Shown piece by piece: positions 34,559 to 37,400 of a stretch of 37,400 nucleotides of DNA (its first letter is position 1; every line of letters starts with the position of its first letter). The notes below the pieces were generated by a model. That model did no database searches, was not told the DNA's origin, and saw only the letters and a program-made list of their open reading frames with translations. Source of the DNA: an uncultured Granulosicoccaceae bacterium (lineage in GTDB: Bacteria > Pseudomonadota > Gammaproteobacteria > Granulosicoccales > Granulosicoccaceae); the NCBI GenBank assembly GCA_938035125.1, contig CALHNS010000006.1, forward strand, positions 1 through 37,400, given 5' to 3'. The position numbers and the translations under genes are program-made.

Positions 34559-34926
34559 ACGGCCGGCTAATGTGCTCGCCGCCAAACAGCTTGCGCTGCA
34601 CCATTCGCGGTATGCCCGCACAGCCGCAAGCTCCGGAAATTCAAAAGAACTTCCTAAATTTTAATAACTGACATCAGTGTCCTGAAGGCCGACTTGTCCA
34701 CAAGACGTCTTCCGCTCAGGCCACATTCGGTGTGCCGAACCTTACGCTTCGTGCACCGAGTCCCAACAACAAAACGCCGGATCCATTCCTGACGTGACAC
34801 TCGACATGCTGATTTGCCAGATTTTAGTTCTCTTGGGCCTCCCAAGCGAACGATTTGTGTTGTCTGCCAATTCATCGGCTTCGCGTATTGTCCTCGCAGA
34901 GCTTCCGGTCATGGACTCCCCTAACA
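34559..34926 (+). promoter_or_regulatory. Long rne 5' untranslated leader
   Basis: This gene-free stretch between rluC and rne probably is the rne leader. In E. coli such a leader folds into hairpins that RNase E itself senses to control its own mRNA. Here a perfect CTTGGG-CCT-CCCAAG hairpin lies at 34832-34846. A weaker one, CACA-TTCGG-TGTG, lies around 34722-34734, and a 10-bp palindrome AAGACGTCTT is upstream of it. The ribosome site before the ATG is weak. Short open frames in this leader show no sign of being genes. The remaining 34451-34523 holds the divergent rluC upstream region, where I see nothing else. Confidence 0.6.
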
Positions 34927-37400
34927 ATGAAAAGAATGTTAATCAACGCAACTCACGAAGAAGAGTTGCGTGTTGCCATCGTAGATGGCCAAAAGCTAAT
35001 CGATCTAGACATAGAGCATAAGCAACGCGAACAAAAAAAATCCAATATATACAAAGCGAAAATCACCCGGGTTGAACCCAGCCTAGAAGCGGCTTTCGTC
35101 GATTACGGCGCCGAACGCCACGGCTTTCTTCCTTTCAAGGAAATTGCCAAAGAATACCTAGTGGGTAAAAACGGGGAAGAAGTCTCTCGCTCCAAAATTA
35201 AAGAAGTGCTGAAAGAAGGCACTGAACTGGTTGTTCAAGTTGAAAAAGAAGAGCGCAGCAACAAAGGCGCAGCTCTCACTACACAAATCAGCTTAGCTGG
35301 GCGCTTCTTAGTGCTTATGCCCAACAATTCCCGCGCAGGCGGCATCTCTCGCCGTATCGAAGGCAGCGATAGAAATGAATTGCGAGAGGCTATCGCTGGC
35401 GTTAATTTGCCTGAAGGTACGGGCATGATTGCTCGCACCGCAGCCATTGGCCGCACCAGTGAAGAGCTGCAATGGGATTTAGATTACCAAGCCGATATTT
35501 GGAAAGCCATTAAGCAGGCGTCTGAAAACGGTAAAGCACCGTTTTTGATTTACCAAGAAAGCAACATCATCGTGCGTGGCTTGCGTGATTACTTCCGCGG
35601 CGATATCGGTGAAATCATTGCCGATGAACAAGCCACATTCGATCAAGCAGCCGAATTCATTCGCATGTACATGCCTAAAAACGAGCGAAAGCTTAAGCTG
35701 TACACCGACGATGTTCCTCTGTTTAATCGTTATCAAATTGAATCGCAAATTGAATCGGCATTCACACGCGAAGTTCGCCTGCCTTCAGGCGGTGCCTTGG
35801 TTATTGATCACACCGAGGCTCTAATATCAATCGATATCAATTCAGCTCGTGCCACCAAAGGCAGCGACATTGAAGAGACAGCCACTAACACCAATTTGGA
35901 AGCGGCTGAAGAAGTGGCACGACAACTTCGCATTCGTGATCTAGGTGGCCTTGTGGTTATCGACTTTATCGATATGCTGTCAAACAAAAACCAACGTGCC
36001 GTTGAAAATAAATTACGCGACTCCTTAAAGCACGATCGCGCTCGAGTGCAAGTGGGCAGAATTTCTCGCTTTGGTCTGTTGGAGATGTCGCGTCAACGAC
36101 TGCGTCCTTCATTAGGCGAAGGCACCGATAACGTATGCCCACGTTGTCATGGCGCTGGCACCATTCGCACCGTTGAATCTGCAGCTCTGTCCATTCTTCG
36201 TTTACTTGAAGAAGATGCCATGAAAGACAACACCGCACGCGTTGTGGCGGATGTGCCAGTAGAAGTGGCAACTTATCTATTAAATGAAAAACGCCAGAAC
36301 CTGACAGAAATTGAAGGTCGTTGCAATGTATCGATGTTGATCGTCGCTAACCCAACATTAGAAACCCCTAATTACAACATCGAACGTGTACGTCAATCCG
36401 ATGATGAGCACCAAAGCAGTTCGATGAAAAGTTTCGAACTTGCCAGCGATAATTCTGAAACCTACAACCCAACCAAACCTGCCGAGGTGAACGTTGAGCA
36501 ACCCGCGGTTAGTACAGTTCGACCCAACGCACCCGCACCACAACCCGTCAAAGCCAGTCGAGCAACCGGCCTTGCCTCGGGCAACAACGGTGCAAGCGAA
36601 CAAGGTGGTGGCATAAGACGCATTCTTGGCAAAGTCACCTCACTGTTCAATCCAAACTCTGACACCAAAACCGACACTGCAGAAGAGAAAGAGGCGTCGG
36701 CTAACACCAACCCACGCGGTGGGCGCCAAGGGCAGAACAATAACCAACGTCGCTCACGCGGTGGCCGAGCTCGAAACAACAGCAACAACAATCGAAATCG
36801 TAACAACAATAACCGCGATGCCACCGCTAGTAATGATGAGAAGCAACCGAGTCGAGGCCGTGGTCGGGGTCGAGGTGGCAATGCAAAGAATAACGCCGCC
36901 GGCAACAACGCCAATGCAAACGCTAAAGCTACCGCCGACAGCACTGTAGAAGCTAAAACCAACGCCCCAACAGGTGAAGCGGCTTCAGCCAATGCAACCG
37001 ATGATACGCAACGTAAGCCACGTCGCAGTCGCGGTGGCCGGGGCCGAGGTGGACGCGGTCGCAACAACGACAATCGATCAGCAAACGATACGCAAGAAGC
37101 TTCTGCATCGGATGCAAACGCCAAAAACGCGGAGCCAGCAAGCGCATCTAATGCGAAGACCGATTCTGCTGAAGCCTCTGCCAATGCCAACCAAGCAAAC
37201 CGCCCACGAACTAACGGCGTAGCACCGCGCTCGGCAGTGAGTGAAGAATCGCTAGCCGCCACCGCCGCTGCAAACGCTAAAATCGATTCAAGCAATACTT
37301 CTGAAGAAGATAATCGCGAGCCGCGCAGACGCCGTGGACCAGGTCGTCGTCGTCAACGTGTAGACAGCAAGAAAGATTCAGTTGCAACTGCAAACGATTC
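34927..37400 (+). CDS. rne: Ribonuclease E (3' end outside window)
   Basis: 824 complete codons are present and the frame is still open at the edge. It starts [21 protein letters not shown], nearly as in E. coli. The S1 domain (about 36-120), the 5' sensor/RNase H region and the DNase I-like domain follow. The catalytic Asp pair lies in [19 protein letters not shown] (about 301) and VVIDFIDML (about 345). The Zn-link CPRCHGAG uses Cys404 and Cys407, the same numbers as in E. coli. A short amphipathic stretch, [16 protein letters not shown] (about 560-576), matches the place of the membrane-binding helix. From about 590 on the protein is disordered: Asn-rich, Arg/Gly-rich ([15 protein letters not shown]) and Ala/Asp/Ser-rich, the degradosome scaffold and RNA-binding half. 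Confidence 0.97.
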   Translation, partial: MKRMLINATHEEELRVAIVDGQKLIDLDIEHKQREQKKSNIYKAKITRVEPSLEAAFVDYGAERHGFLPFKEIAKEYLVGKNGEEVSRSKIKEVLKEGTELVVQVEKEERSNKGAALTTQISLAGRFLVLMPNNSRAGGISRRIEGSDRNELREAIAGVNLPEGTGMIARTAAIGRTSEELQWDLDYQADIWKAIKQASENGKAPFLIYQESNIIVRGLRDYFRGDIGEIIADEQATFDQAAEFIRMYMPKNERKLKLYTDDVPLFNRYQIESQIESAFTREVRLPSGGALVIDHTEALISIDINSARATKGSDIEETATNTNLEAAEEVARQLRIRDLGGLVVIDFIDMLSNKNQRAVENKLRDSLKHDRARVQVGRISRFGLLEMSRQRLRPSLGEGTDNVCPRCHGAGTIRTVESAALSILRLLEEDAMKDNTARVVADVPVEVATYLLNEKRQNLTEIEGRCNVSMLIVANPTLETPNYNIERVRQSDDEHQSSSMKSFELASDNSETYNPTKPAEVNVEQPAVSTVRPNAPAPQPVKASRATGLASGNNGASEQGGGIRRILGKVTSLFNPNSDTKTDTAEEKEASANTNPRGGRQGQNNNQRRSRGGRARNNSNNNRNRNNNNRDATASNDEKQPSRGRGRGRGGNAKNNAAGNNANANAKATADSTVEAKTNAPTGEAASANATDDTQRKPRRSRGGRGRGGRGRNNDNRSANDTQEASASDANAKNAEPASASNAKTDSAEASANANQANRPRTNGVAPRSAVSEESLAATAAANAKIDSSNTSEEDNREPRRRRGPGRRRQRVDSKKDSVATAND

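Noticed and set aside
36462..37295. Long minus-strand open frame (277 codons) opposite the end of rne
   Set aside because: It is a mirror of the biased, Arg/Ala/Asn-rich rne C-terminal region; its translation is low-complexity Ala/Leu/Arg/Pro with no recognisable domain, and rne clearly uses the other strand.

Overview
This window comes from a gammaproteobacterial chromosome, probably marine and aerobic. The evidence is gene order: recA-recX-alaS-lysC-csrA-tRNA-Ser-tRNA-Arg with pncC and mutS beside recA; nadK-bamE facing rnfH-ratA and smpB; dnaQ-rnhA-yafS facing mltD; rluC facing rne; and tsaE-amiC-mutL-miaA. These blocks are hallmarks of Gammaproteobacteria. The MutL carries the endonuclease motif found in Pseudomonas-like, MutH-less lineages. 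I cannot name the genus. No transposase, integrase, prophage or CRISPR array is visible.

Layout. Positions 1-8753 are accessory. They hold the 5' part of a nitrate/taurine-type ABC transporter ATPase gene, a DM13-domain lipoprotein, a membrane GGDEF protein with a decayed EAL domain, and a three-gene methylated-amine module: a GlxA/GbdR-type regulator, a non-pyrrolysine MttB-superfamily methyltransferase, and an FAD/GcvT-type dimethylglycine/sarcosine dehydrogenase. This module ends at a tRNA-Ser/tRNA-Arg pair. From there to about 16.5 kb, core genes run on the minus strand: csrA, lysC, alaS, recX, recA (LexA box, TTG start), a small exported coiled-coil protein and pncC. mutS and nadK-bamE follow on the plus strand, then rnfH-ratA on minus and smpB on plus. 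An 11-bp-periodic GTTCG repeat separates smpB from dnaQ-rnhA. A yafS-type methyltransferase gene and mltD diverge, and an FHA-domain gene ends at a strong terminator. A long minus-strand cluster, rluC-sppA-tsaE-amiC-mutL-miaA-cysM, occupies 27-34.4 kb. The window ends inside rne, which has a recognisable promoter and a leader of about 370 nt.

How the genes work together. Most of the window is housekeeping: DNA repair (recA, recX, mutS, mutL), translation and tRNA modification (alaS, two tRNAs, miaA, tsaE, smpB), RNA decay and global regulation (rne, csrA), envelope upkeep (mltD, amiC, sppA, bamE), and amino-acid and cofactor synthesis (lysC, cysM, nadK). The accessory end suggests uptake and oxidative demethylation of methylated nitrogen compounds.

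The points most worth following up are the MttB-DMGDH-GlxA module without a local corrinoid protein, the 11-bp phased GTTCG repeat at 21866-21942, the overlapping hairpins between recA and recX, the putative leaderless starts of nadK, smpB and mutS, and the diguanylate cyclase with a degenerate EAL domain.
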